From Megascapheus bottae (Eukaryota > Chordata > Mammalia > Rodentia > Geomyidae): DNA of 64,000 nt. The stretch's first letter is position 1. Each line of letters starts with the position of its first letter. The translations under genes were made by a program, and so were the position numbers. Shown here piece by piece: positions 1-11,069 of this stretch. The stretch is from the NCBI GenBank assembly GCA_024803745.1, contig JANJXV010000049.1:3589501-3653500 (forward strand), written 5' to 3'. The notes beneath the pieces are model-generated. The model did not search any database. It was given only the letters and a program-made list of their open reading frames with translations, and was not told the DNA's origin.

Positions 1-2230
1 TAGGGTAAAGGTAAGGTTTAGGGTTTGGATTAGGGTTTGGGTTACGGTAAGGGTTAGGGTTAGGGTTAGGGTTAGTATAGGGTTAGGGTTAGGGTAAGGG
101 TAAGGGTTAGGGTTAGGGTTAGGTTTAGGGTTGTGGTTAAGGTTAGGGTTAGGGTTAGGGTGAGGGTAAGGGTAAGGGTTAGGGTTATGGTTAGGGTTAG
201 GGTATGGGTTAGGGTTAGGGATAGGTTTAGGGTTACGGTTAGGTTTAGGCTTACGGTAGGGTTAGGGTTAGGGTTAGGGTAAGGGTATGTGTTAGGTTTA
301 GTGTTACGGTTAGGCTTAGGTTTAGGGTTAACGTTAGGGTAAGGGTAAGGTTTAGAGGTAGGGTTAGGGTTAAGGTAAGGGTGAGGGTTAGGGTTAGGGT
401 AAGGATTATGGTTAGAGTTAGGGTTAGGGTTAGGGTTAGGGTAAGGGTTAGGGTTAGCGTTAGGGTTAGGTTTAGGGTTAGGATTAGGGTAAGTTTATGG
501 GTAAGCGTTAGGGTTAGGGTTAGGGTTAGTGTTAGGTTTAGGGTTAGGGTTAGGGTAAGGGCAATTGTTAGGGTTAGGGTTAGGGTTAAGTTTAGGGTTA
601 GGGTTAGAGTTTGGGTTAGGTTTAGGGTTAGAGTTTGGATAAGGGTAAGGGTTAGGGTTAGGGTTAGGGTTAAGGTTTGGGTTAGGGTTAGGGATAGGGT
701 TAGGGTAAGGTTTAGAGTTAGGCTTAGGGTTAGGTTAAGGGTATGGGTTAGGGTTAGGGTTAGGGTTAGGGTTAAGGTTAGGGTAAGGGTTAGGTTTAGG
801 GTTAGGGTTAGGGTTAGGGTAAGTGTTAGTGTTAGGGTTAGGGTAAGGGTAAGGGTTAGGGTTCGGCTTAGGTTTAGGGTTAGGGTTACGGTTAGGGTAA
901 GGGTAAGGTTTAGGGTTAGGGTTAGGGTTAGGGTTAGGGTTAGGGTTAGGGTTAGGGTAAGGGTTAGGATTATGGTTAGGTTTATGGTTAGGATTAGAGT
1001 TAGGGGTAGGTTTAGGGTTAGGGTTAGGGTTAGGATAAGGTTTAGGATTTGGGTTCGGGGTTAAGGTTAGGGTTAGGGTTAGAATTAAGTTTAGGGTTAG
1101 GGTTAGGTTAAGGGTAAGGGTTAGGGTTAGGGTTAGGCTTAAGGTTAGGGTTAGGGTTAGGGTTAGGGTAAGGGTTATGGTTAGGGTTAGGGTAAGGGTT
1201 AAGTTTAGGGTTAGGGTTAGGGTTAGAGTTAGGGTTAGGGTTAGGGTAAGGGTTAGGGGTAGGGTTAGGCTAAGGGTTAAGGTTAGGGTTAGGGTTAAGG
1301 TTAGAGTTAGGGGTAGGTTTAGGGTAAGGGTAAGCTTTAGGGTTAGTGCTATTGTTAAGGTTAGGTTTAGGGTTAGCCTTAGGGTAAGGGTAAGTTTAGG
1401 GTTAGGGTTAAGGTAAGGGTAAGGGTTAGGGTTAGTGTTAGGGTTATGGTTAGGGTAAGGGTTAGGGATAGGTTTAGTGTAAGGGTAAGGTTTCGGGTTA
1501 GGGTTGGGGTTAGGGTCAGGGTTAGGATTTGGTTAAGTGTAAGGGTTTGGGTTAGGGTGAGGGTTAGGGTTAGGGTTAGGGTTAGGGTAAGGTTAAGGGT
1601 TAGGGTTAAGGTAGGGTTAGGGTTAGCGTTAGGGTTAGGGTTAAGGTTAGGGTTAGGGTGAGGCTAAGGGTGAGGGTTAGGGTTAGGTTTAGTGGAAGGG
1701 TAAGGTTTCAGGTTAGGGTTGGATTTAGGGTTAGGGTTAGGGTTAGGGTAAGGGTAAGGGTTAGGGTTAGGGTTAGGATTAGGGTTAGGGTAAGGGTTAG
1801 GGTTAGGGTTAGGGTTAGGTTTAGTGTTAGGGTTAGGGTTAGGGTTAGGTTTAGGGTTAGGGTTAGGGTTAGGGTTAGGTTTAGGGTAAAGATAAGGGAT
1901 AGGGTTAGGGTTAGGCTTAGTGTTAGGTTTAGGGTTAGGTTTAGGGTAAGGGTAAGGTTCAGGGATAGGGTTAGGGTTAGGGTTAAAGTTAGGCGTAGGG
2001 TTATGGTTAGGGTTAGGTTTACGGTTAGGGTTAGCGTAAGAGTAAGGTTAAGGGTAAGGGTTAGGGTTAGGGTTAGGGTTAGGTTTAGGGTTACGGTTAG
2101 GGTAAGGGTTAAGTTAGGGTTAGGGTTAGGGTTAGGTTTAGGGGTTAGGGTTAGTGTTAGGGTTAGAGTAAGTGTTAGGGTTAGGGGTTAGGGTTAGTGT
2201 TAGGGTTAGGGTAAGGGTTAGGGTTAGTGT
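1..2230 (+). repeat. Mixed degenerate array at the left edge
   Basis: Non-cassette degenerate repeats. Around 381-600 this relates to 40858-41110 as well as to copy B. Relative to those two it lacks a 66 bp segment containing the rare string GTAGTGGATA near 420-446. The longest perfect TTAGGG run noticed in the window, eight units, is at 910-957. Uninterrupted Val-Arg frames such as 381-1064 and 1658-2191 reflect hexamer phase only. No gene is present. Confidence 0.85.
910..957 (+). repeat. Longest perfect TTAGGG run noticed (8 units)
   Basis: Eight uninterrupted TTAGGG units, bounded on the right by a TAAGGG variant. The equivalent run in copy B (45073-45108) has six units, so this short pure tract changed length after the large duplication, as expected of microsatellite slippage. 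Confidence 0.85.
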
Positions 2231-3780
2231 TAGGATAAGGTTTAGGGTTAGGGTTAGGGTTAGGGTTAGTGTTAGGGTTAGGGTTAGCGTTGGGGTTAAG
2301 GTTAGGGTTAGGGTTAGGGTAAGGGTAAGGATTAGGGTTAGGATTAGGGTTAGGTGTTAGAGTTAGGGTTAGGGTTAGGTTTAGAGTTAGGGTTCGCGTT
2401 AGGTTTAGTGTTTGGGTTAGGGTAACTGTAAAGGTTAGGGTTCGGGTTAGTGTTAGGTTTACGGTTAGGGTAAGGGTTAGGGTTAGGGTTAGGGAAAGAG
2501 CAAGGGTTAGGGTTAGGGAAAGAGCAAGGATAGGGTTAGGGTTAGGGTTAGATTAAGGATTAGGGTTAGGGTTAGGGTTAGGGTAAGGGTTAGGGTTAGG
2601 TTAAGGTTAAGGGTTAGGGTTAGGGTTAGTGGTAGGGTTACGGATTAGGGTTAGGGTTAGGGTTAGGTTTAGGGTTAGGTTAAAGATAAGGGATAGGGTT
2701 AGGGTTAGGGTTACTGTTAGGTTTAGGTTTAGGGTTAGGGATAGAGTTAGGGTTCGTATTAGGTTTACGATTAGGGTTAGATTAAGAGTTAGTTTTAGGT
2801 TTAGGGTTATGGTTAAGGTTACTGTTATTGTTAGGGTAAGGATAAGGGTTAGGGTTAGGGTGAGGGTTAGGGTTAGGGTAAGTGTTAGGGTTAGGTTTAG
2901 GGTTAGGGTTAGTGTTAGGGTAAGGAAAAGGGTTAGGCTTAAGGTAGGGATAGGGTTAGCGTTAAGGTTAAGGTTATGGTGAGGGTAAGCATAAGGGTTA
3001 GGTTTAGGGTTAGGGTTAGGGTTAGGGTAAGGGTAAGGGTTAGGGTTAGGGTTAGGGTTAGCGTTAGGGTTAGGGTAAGGGTAAGGGTTAGGGTTCAGGT
3101 TAGGGTTAGGTTTAGCGTTAGGGTTAGGATTAGGGTAAGGGTAAGATTTAGGGTTAGGGTTAGGGTTAGGGTTATGGTTACGGTTAGGTTTTGGGTTACG
3201 GTAGGGTCAGGGTTAGGGTTAGGGTAAGGGTATGTGTTAGGGTTAGTGTTAGGGTTAGGCTTAGGGTTAGGGTTAGCGTTAAGGTAAGGGTAAGGGTTAT
3301 GGTTAGGGTTAGGGTTAGGGTCAGGTTTGGTTTAGGGTTAGGGTTAGGGTAAGGGTATGGGTTAGGGGTTAGGTTTAGGGTAAGGGTAAGGGTTAGGGTT
3401 AGGGTAAGGGTAAGGGTTAGGGTTACGGTTAGTGTTAGGTTTAGGGTTATGGTAAGGGTAAGGGTTAGGGTTAGGGTTAGGGTAGTGGATAAGATAAGAT
3501 TAAGTGTTAGGGTTAGGGTTAGAATAAGGGTAAGGTTTACGGTTAGGTTTAGGGTTAAGGTTAAGTTTGGTTTAGGGTTAGGGTTAGGGTTAGGGTTAGG
3601 GTTAGTGTTAGGTTTAGGATTAGGGTTAGGGTAAGGGCAATTGCTAGGGTTAGGGTTAGGGTTAAGGTTAGGTTAGGGTTAGCGTTTTGGTTAGGGTTAG
3701 GGTTAGGTTTTGGATAAGGGTAAGGGTTAGGTTAAGGGTTAGGGTTAAGTTTAGGGTTAGGGTTAGGGTTAGGGTTAGGG
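2230..3780 (+). repeat. Internal duplication P, copy 1
   Basis: Colinear with 7658-9610. At 2629-3227 the offset is exactly 5507 and the match is almost perfect: conceptual translation of 117 codons from 2629 is identical, and of the next 83 codons differs at two. The left part (from 2234) has offset 5429, the 78-base change reflecting a segment lost here near 2350 but present at 7.76 kb and in copy B. Markers include a doubled GAAAGAGCAAGG at 2494 and 2518, GTAGTGGATA near 3483, and GCAATTGCTAGG near 3627. No gene is present. Confidence 0.88.
2487..2534 (+). repeat. 24 bp tandem pair with GAAAGAGCAAGG
   Basis: The string GAAAGAGCAAGG occurs at 2494 and 2518, four hexamers apart, with identical intervening repeats. 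The pair is kept near 8001-8040, 46715-46760 and 52225-52265, so it predates the P duplication and the large A/B duplication. It is one of the least TTAGGG-like strings in the window and makes a good marker. Confidence 0.85.
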
Positions 3781-6700
3781 TAAGGGTTAGAGTTAGGCTT
3801 AGGGTTTGGTTTAGGGTAAGGGTTAGGGTTAGGATTAGGGTAAGTGTTAGGTTAAGCGTTAGGGTTAGGGGTTAGGTTTAGGGTTAGGGTTAGGGTTAGG
3901 GTAAGGGTTAGGTTTAGGGTTAGGGTTAGGGTAAGGGTAAGGGGTAGGGTTATGGTTAGGGTTAGAGTATGGGTTAGGGTTAGGGGTATGTTTAGGGTTA
4001 CCGTTAGGTTTAGGCTTATGGTAGGTTTAGGGTTAGGGTAAGGGTATGTTTTAGAGTTAGTGTTACGGTTAGGCTTAGGGTTAGGGTTAGCGTTGGGGTA
4101 AGGGTAAGGTTTAGGTGTAGGGTTAGGGTTAGGTTTAGGGTAAGGGTTAGGTTTAGGGTTAGGGTTAGGTAAGGGTAAGGGTTAGGGTTGGGGTTAGGCT
4201 TAGGGTTAGGGTTAGGGTTATGGTAAGTGTTAGGGTTAGGGTTAAATAAGGGTAAGGTTTAGGGTTAGGGTTAGGGTTAGGATAAGGTTTAAGGTTAGGG
4301 TTAGGGTTAGGGTTAGAGTTAGGGTAAGGGTATGTTTTAGGGTTAGGGTTAGTGTTAGGATTAGGGTAAGGGTTAGGTTTAGGTTTAGCGTTGGGGTTAA
4401 GGTTAGGATTAGGATTAGCGTAAGGGTAAGGATTAGGGTTAGGGTTAGGTTTTGGGTAAGTGTTAGTGTTAGGGATAGTGTTAGGGTTAGGGTTAGGGTA
4501 AGGATAAGGGTTAGGGTTAGGATTAGGGTTAGGTGTTAGGGTTAGGGTTAGGGTTAGGGTTAGCGTTAGGTTTAGGGTTAGGGTTAGTGGGTTAGGTTTA
4601 GGGTTTGGGTAAGGGTAAGTGTAAAGGTTAGGGTTAAGGTTAGGGATAGGATTAGATTTACGGTTAGGGTAAGGGTAAGTTTTAGGGTTAGGGTGAGGTT
4701 AAGGATTAGGTTTAGGGTTAGGGTAAGGGTTAGGTTTAGAGTTAGGGTTAGTATTAAGTATAGGGTTAGGGTAAGGTCAAGGTTAGGGTTAGGGTTAGGG
4801 ATATGGTTAGTGTTAGGTGTTATGGTTAGGATTAGGTTTAGGGTTAGTGTTATTGTAAGGACAAGAGTTAGGGTTAGGGATAGGTTTACGGTTCGGATTA
4901 GGTTTACTGTTAGGGTTAGATTAAGGGTTAGGTTTAGGTTTAGGGTTATGGTTAAAGTTAGGGTTATTGTTAGGTTAAGGGTAAGGGTTAGGGTTAGGGT
5001 GAGGGTTAGGTTTAGGGTTAGTGTAAGGATAAGATTTAGGCTTAAGATAGGGTTAGGGTTAGCGTTAAGGTTAGGGTTAGGGTGAGGGTTAGGGTTAGGT
5101 TTAGGTTTAGGGTTAGGGTCAGGATAAGGGTAGGTTTAAGGATAGGGTTAGGTTTAGGGTTAAGGTTAGGGTTAGGGTGAGGGTAAGGGTAAGGGTTAGG
5201 GTTAGGTTTTTTGTTAGGGTTAGGGTAAGGGTAAGGGTTAGAGTTAGGGTTAAGGTTATGGTTAGGGTTAGGTTTAGGGTTAGGGTTAGGGTAATGGTTA
5301 GGATTAGGGTTAAGGTTAGGGTTAGGTTTAGGGTGAGGGTTAGGGTAAGGGTAAGGGTTAAGGTTAGGGTTAGGGTTAGGTTTAGGGTTGGGTTTTAAGG
5401 TTAGGTTTAGGGTTAGGGTAAGGGTAAGGGTTAGGGTTTGGGTTAGGTTAGGGTAAGGGTTAGGGTTAGGGTTAGGGTTAGTGTTAGGTTTAGCGTTAGG
5501 GTAAGGGTAAGGGTTATGATTAGGGTTAAGGTTAGGGTAAGGGTTAGGGTTAGGGTTAGGGTAAGGTTTAGGGTAAGGGTTAGGTTAGGTTTAGGGTAAG
5601 GGTAAGGTTTAGGGTTAGGGTTAGGGTTTGGGTAGGGTAAGGGTAAGGGTTATGTTTAGGGTTATTGTTAGGGTTAGGTAAGGGTTAGGGTAAGTGTAAG
5701 AGTTAGGGTTAGGGTTAGAATTAGGGTTAGGGTTAGGGTTAGGGTAAGGGTAAGTGTTAGGGTTAGGTTTAGGTTTAGATTTAGAGTTAGGGTTAGGGTA
5801 AGGATAAGGTTAGGGTTAGGGTAAGGGTAAGGTTTATGGTTAGGGTTAGGGTTAGGTTTATGGTAAGGGTAAGGGTTAGGGTTAGGGTACGGGTAAGGGT
5901 AAGGGTTAGGTTTAGGGTTAGGGTAGGGTTGAGATTAGGGTTAGGGTTAGGGTTAGGTTTAGGTTTGGGGTTAGGTTTAGGGTTAGGGTTAGGGGTTAGG
6001 TTTAGGGTTAGGTTTAGGGTTAGGGTTAGGGTTAGGGTAAGGATTAGGGTTAGGGTTAGGGTTTTGGTTAGGGTTAGGGTTAGGGTAAATGTAGGGTTAG
6101 GGTGAGGGTAAGGGTTAAGGTTAGGTATTGAGTTACTGTTAGGGTAAGGCTAAATGTTAGGGTTAGGGTTAGGGTTAGGGTAATGGTTAGGGTAAACGTT
6201 AGGGTTATTTTTAGGGTTAGGTTTAGGGTTAGGATTAGGGTTAGGTTTAGGGTTAGGATTAGGGTTAGTGTTGGGGTAAGGTAATGGCTAGTGTTAGGAT
6301 TAGGGTTAGGGTTAGGGTAAGGGTTAGGGTTAGGGTTAGGTTTAGGTTTAGGTTTAGGGTTATGGTTAGTGTAAGGGTAAGGTTAGGGTTAGGGTTATGG
6401 TTAGGTTTAGGTTGGGGTTAAAGTTAGGGTTAGGATTAGGGTAAGGGTAAGTGTTAGGTTTAAGGTTAGGGTAAGTGTTTGGGTTAGGGTTAGGGTTAGT
6501 GAAAGGGTTAGCGTTAGGGTTAGGGTAAGGTTAAGGGTTTGGGTTAGGGTTAGGGGTAGGTTAAGGGTATGTGTTAGGGTTAGGCTTAGGTTTAGGGTTA
6601 GTTTTAGGGTAAGGGTAAGGGTTAGTGTTAGGGTTAGGGTTAGGTTTAGTGTTGGGGTTAAGGTTAGGGTTAGGGTAAGGGTTAGGTTCAGGGTTAGGTT

Positions 6701-7127
6701 TAGGTTTACGGTTAGGGTTAAGTTTAGGGTTAGGGTTAGGGTATGTGTTAGGGTTAGGGTTAGCGTTAGGGTAAGGCTTAGGGTTAGGGTTAAGGTATGG
6801 GTAAGGGTTAGGGTTAGGGCTTGGGTTAGGTTAAGTGTTAGGGTTAGGGTTAGGGTTAGGGATAGAATAAGGGTTAGGGTTAGGTTTAGGGTTAGGGTTA
6901 GGGTAAGGGTTAGGGTTGGGGTTAGGGTTAGGGTTAGGTTTAGGTTTAGGTTAAGGGTTAGGGTTAGGGTTAGGGTTTGGATAAGGTTTAGGGTTAGTGT
7001 AAGGGTTAGCGTTAAGGTTGGGGTAAGGGTAAGGTTTGGGTTAGGGTTAGGGTTAGGTGTAGAGTTAGAATTAGGTTTAGTGTTAGGGTAAGGGTAAGTG
7101 TTAGGTTTAAGGTTAGGGTTAGGGTTA

Positions 7128-7161
<34 letters not shown>

Positions 7162-7658
7162 AAGGGTTAGGGTTAGGATTAGATTTATTGTTAGGGTTAG
7201 GCTTAGCGTTAGGGTAAGTGTAAGGGTTAGCGTTAGGTTTAGGGTTACGTTTAGGGTTAGGGGTTAGGGTTAGGGTTAGGTTGAGGTTTAGGGTTAGGGT
7301 AAGGATAAGAGTTAGGTTTAGGGATAGGGTTAGGGTTCGTGTTAGGTTTAGGGTTATGGTTAGGGTTAGGGTAAGGGTTAGGCTTAGAGTTAGGCTTAGG
7401 GTTAAGGTTAGGGTTAGGGTTAGGGTTAGGGTAAAGGTAAGGGTGAGGGTTAAGTTTAGGGTTATGGTAAGGGTTCGGGTTAGGTTTAGGGTTAGGATAA
7501 GGGTAAGGGTTCGGGTTTAGTTTAGGGTTAAGTTTAGTGTTAGGGTTAGAGTAAGGTTAAGGGTTATGGTTAGGTTTAGGTTAGCGTTAGGGTAAGGTTA
7601 AGGGTTAGTTTTAGGGTTAGGGTTAGGTATAGGGTTAGGATTAGGGTTAGGGTTAGGG
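3780..7658 (+). repeat. Mixed degenerate array between the two P copies
   Basis: Degenerate hexamers without a cassette. About 4830-5090 is a diverged relative of 2740-3000: the unit-by-unit variant order is similar but not identical, suggesting an older duplication. A T-rich interruption GGTTTTTTGTTAGG at 5207 and the string GGGTTGGGTTTTAAGG near 5387 recur around 39741, 40024 and 40133, so about 5080-5760 relates to 39660-40270. I see no gene or RNA here. Confidence 0.8.
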
Positions 7659-9610
7659 TTAGGATAAGGTTTAGGGTTAGGGTTAGGGTTAGGGTTAGTG
7701 TTAGGGTTAGGGTTAGCGTTGGGGTTAAGGTTAGGGTTAGGGTTAGGGTGAGGGTAAGGATTAGGGTTAGGCTTAGAGTTAGGATTAGGGTTAGGTTTAT
7801 GGTTAGGGTTATGGTTAGGGTTAGGGTAAGGGTAAGGGTTAGGGTTAGGATAAGGGTTAGGTGTTAGAGTTAGGGTTAGGGTTAGGTTTAGAGTTAGGGT
7901 TCGCGTTAGGTTTAGTGTTTGGGTTAGCGTAACTGTAAAGGTTAGGGTTCGGGTTAGTGTTTGGTTTACGGTTAGCGTAAGGGTTAGGGTTAGGGTTAGG
8001 GAAAGAGCAAGGGTTAGGGTTAGGGAAAGAGCAAGGGTAGGGTTAGGGTTAGGGTTAGATTAAGGATTAGGGTTAGGGTTAGGGTTAGGGTAAGGGTTAG
8101 GGTTAGGTTAAGGTTAAGGGTTAGGGTTAGGGTTAGTGGTAGGGTTACGGATTAGGGTTAGGGTTAGGGTTAGGTTTAGGGTTAGGTTAAAGATAAGGGA
8201 TAGGGTTAGGGTTAGGGTTACTGTTAGGTTTAGGTTTAGGGTTAGGGATAGAGTTAGGGTTCGTATTAGGTTTACGATTAGGGTTAGATTAAGAGTTAGT
8301 TTTAGGTTTAGGGTTATGGTTAAGGTTACTGTTATTGTTAGGGTAAGGATAAGGGTTAGGGTTAGGGTGAGGGTTAGGGTTAGGGTAAGTGTTAGGGTTA
8401 GGTTTAGGGTTAGGGTTAGTGTTAGGGTAAGGAAAAGGGTTAGGCTTAAGGTAGGGATAGGGTTAGCGTTAAGGTTAAGGTTATGGTGAGGGTAAGCATA
8501 AGGGTTAGGTTTAGGGTTAGGGTTAGGGTTAGGGTAAGGGTAAGGGTTAGGGTTAGGTTTAGGGTTAGCGTTAGGGTTAGGGTAAGGGTAAGGGTTAGGG
8601 TTCAGGTTAGGGTTAGGTTTAGGGTTAGGGTTAGGATTAGGGTAAGGGTAAGATTTAGGGTTAGGGTTAGGGTTAGGGTTATGGTTACGGTTAGGTTTTG
8701 GGTTACGGTAGGGTCAGGGTTAGGGTTAGGGTAAGGGTATGTGTTAGGGTTACTGTTAGGGTTAGGCTTAGGGTTAGGGTTAGCGTTAAGGTAAGGGTAA
8801 GGGTTATGGTTAGGGTTAGGGTTAGGGTCAGGTTTGGTTTAGGGTTAGGTAAGGGTTAGGGTTAGGGTAAGGGTATGTGTTAGGATTAGTGTTAGCGTTA
8901 GGCTTAGGGTTAGGGTTAGCGTTAAGGTAAGGGTAAGGGTTATGGTTAGGGTTAGGGTTAGGGTCAGGTTTGGTTTAGGGTTAGGGTTAGGGTTAGGGTT
9001 AGAATAAGGGTAAGATTTAGGGTTAGGGTTTGGGTTAGGGTTATGGTTACGGTTAGGTTTTGGGTTACGGTAGGGTCAGGGTTAGGGTTAGGGTAAGGGT
9101 ATGTGTTAGGGTTAGTGTTAGGGTTAGGCTTAGGGTTAGGGTTAGCGTTACGGTAAGGGTAAGGGTTATGGTTAGGGTTAGGGTTAGGGTCAGGTTTGGT
9201 TTAGGGTTATGGTTAGGGTTAGGGTTAGGGTAAGGGTATGGGTTAGGGGTTAGGTTTAGGGTAAGGGTAAGGGTTAGGGATAGGGTAAGGGTAAGGGTTA
9301 GGGTTACGGTTAGTGTTAGGTTTAGGGTTATGGTAAGGGTAAGGGTTAGGGTTAGGGTTAGGGTAGTGGATAAGATTAAGTGTTAGGGTTAGGGTTAGAA
9401 TAAGGGTAAGGTTTACGGTTAGGTTTAGGGTTAGGGTTAGGGTTAGGGTTAGGGTTAGTGTTAGGTTTAGGATTAGGGTTAGGGTAAGGGCAATTGCTAG
9501 GGTTAGGGTTAGGGTTAAGGTTAGGTTAGGGTTAGCGTTTTGGTTAGGGTTAGGGTTAGGTTTTGGATAAGGTAAGGGTTAGGTTAAGGGTTAGGGTTAA
9601 GTTTAGGGTT
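7658..9610 (+). repeat. Internal duplication P, copy 2
   Basis: Second copy of 2230-3780 in the same orientation. It is longer because 8640-8850 is repeated again at about 9000-9210, with a shorter repeat at 8865-8980 between. It also lacks 6 bp in the GATAAGATAAGATTAAG tract, reading GATAAGATTAAG near 9369. Copy B repeats it at about 51880-53800. No gene is present. Confidence 0.86.
8640..9210 (+). repeat. Local triplication of a 115-215 bp segment
   Basis: A segment starting GGGTAAGGGTATGTG and ending near GTCAGGTTTGGTTTAGGG occurs at 8729, 8865 and 9091. The first and third are preceded by the same 80-90 bases (TTTTGGGTTACGG type); the middle one is not. The P copy 1 region has it once, at 3222, so the extra copies arose after the P duplication. 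Copy B shows the same three at about 52958, 53094 and 53320, so they predate the A/B duplication. Confidence 0.82.
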
Positions 9611-9699
9611 AGGGTTAGGGTTAGGGTAAGTGCTAAGGTAAGGATTAGGTTTAGGGTTAGGGTTAGCATTATGTTTAGGGTTAGGGTAGGGGTAAGGTT

Positions 9700-10370
9700 T
9701 AGAGTTAGGGTTAGGGTTGGGGTTAGGGTTAGGGGTTAGGGTTAGCGTTAGGTTTAGGGTTAGGTTTAGGGTAAGGATAAGAGTTAGGGTTAGGGATAGG
9801 GTTAGGGTTCGGGTTAGGTTTAGAGTTAGGGTTAGTTTTAGAGTTAGGGTTAGGGTAAGGGTAAGGGTTAGGGTTAGGGTTAGGGTTAGGGTTAAGGTTA
9901 GGGTTAGGTTTATGGTTAGTGTTTGGGGTTAGGGTTAGTGTTAGATTTAGGCTTAGGGTTAGGGTAAGGATAAGAGTTAGGTTTAGGGATAGGTTTAGGG
10001 TTAGGGTTAGGGTAAGGGTTAGGGTTAGGCTTAGGGTTAGGGTTAAGGTTAGGGTTAGGGTTAGGGTGAGCTTAAGGGTTAGGTTTAGGGTTATGGTAAG
10101 AGTAAGGATTAGGTTTAGGTTTAGGGTTAGTTTTAGGGTTAGGGTTAGGGTAAGGATAAGGGTAGGGTTATTGTTAGGGTTAGGGTTAGGTTTGGGTTAA
10201 GGTTAGGGTTATGGTGAGGGTAAAGTTAAGGGTTAGGGTTAGGTTTTTTGGTAGGGTTAAGGTAAGGGTAAGGGTTAGTGTTAGGGTTAGGGTTAGGTTT
10301 AGGTTTAGGATTAGGGTTAGGGTTAGGGTAAGGGTAAGGGTTAGGGTTAAGGTTAGGGTTAGGGTTAGGT
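9700..10370 (+). repeat. Zeta module with T-tract extension (first copy)
   Basis: Begins near the shared string TAGCGTTAGGTTTAGGG (9742) and runs through AAGGATAAGAGTTAGG, GTTAGATTTAGGCTTAGG (9937) and a run of six T at 10244. It is colinear with 39240-39880, including the T-tract, and its first part is shared with 16240-16700, 25125-25560 and 29990-30240. Copy B has it at 53915-54570. No gene is present. Confidence 0.82.
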
Positions 10371-10850
10371 TTAGGGTAAGGGTAAGTTTTAGGGTAAGTG
10401 TTAGGGTTAGGTTTAGGGTAAGGGAAAGGGTTAGGCTTAGGGTTAGGGTTAGGTTTAGGTTTAGGGTAAGGGTAAGGGTTAGGGTTATGTCTAGGGTTAG
10501 ATTTAGAGTTAGGGTAAGGGTAAGGGTTAGTGTTACGGTTAGGATTAGGGTTAGGGTAAGGGTAAAGGTTAGTGTTAGGGTTAGGGTTAGGTTTAGGGTT
10601 CGGAAGAAGTTTAGAGTTATGGTTAGTGTAAGGGTAAGGGTTAATGTTAGGGTTAGGGTTAGGGTTAGCGTTAGGCTAAGGGTAAGTGTTAGGGTTAGGG
10701 TTAGGGTTAAGGTAAGAGTAAGGGTTAAGGTTAGGGTTAGGGTTAAGTTTAGGTTTAGGGTAAGGGTTAGGGTTAGGGTTAGGGTAAGGGTAAGGTTTAG
10801 GGTTAGGGTAAAGTTAAGTGTTAGGGTTAGGGTTAGTATTAGGGTTAGGT
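10370..10850 (+). repeat. Gamma module, copy 1
   Basis: Marked by AAGGGAAAGGGTTAGGC near 10420 and by GTTCGGAAGAAG near 10597, followed by a TTAATGTTAGGG and CTAAGGGTAAGTGTTAGG order shared with 18770-19080 and 31200-31560. A 54 bp segment present in copy B (55022-55075) is absent here near 10822. No gene is present. Confidence 0.8.
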
Positions 10851-11069
10851 TTATGGTTAGGGTAAGGGTAAGGGCTAGGGTTAGGGTTAGGGTAAGGTTT
10901 AAGGTTAGGGTGAGGGTTAGGGTAGGGGTTAGGGTAAGTGTTAGGGTTAGGGTTAGGGTTATGTTAAGGGTAAGGGTAAGGGTTAGGGTTAGGGTTAGGG
11001 TTTAGGGCTAGGGTTAGGGTTAGGTTTAGGGTTAGGAGTTAGTGTTAGTCTTAGGGTTAGGGTAAGGGT

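Noticed and set aside
910..957. Functional chromosome end
   Set aside because: Only eight pure units, surrounded on both sides by degenerate array and followed by 63 kb more of it.
5207..5221. T-tract after a G-rich stretch as a transcription terminator
   Set aside because: No hairpin precedes it, there is no gene to terminate, and its recurrence at 10244, 39741 and 40024 follows the duplicated modules.
8640..9210. Triplicated segment as a CRISPR array
   Set aside because: Copies are unevenly spaced and the spacers are the same hexamers. There is no palindromic repeat, no unique spacers and no nearby cas genes.
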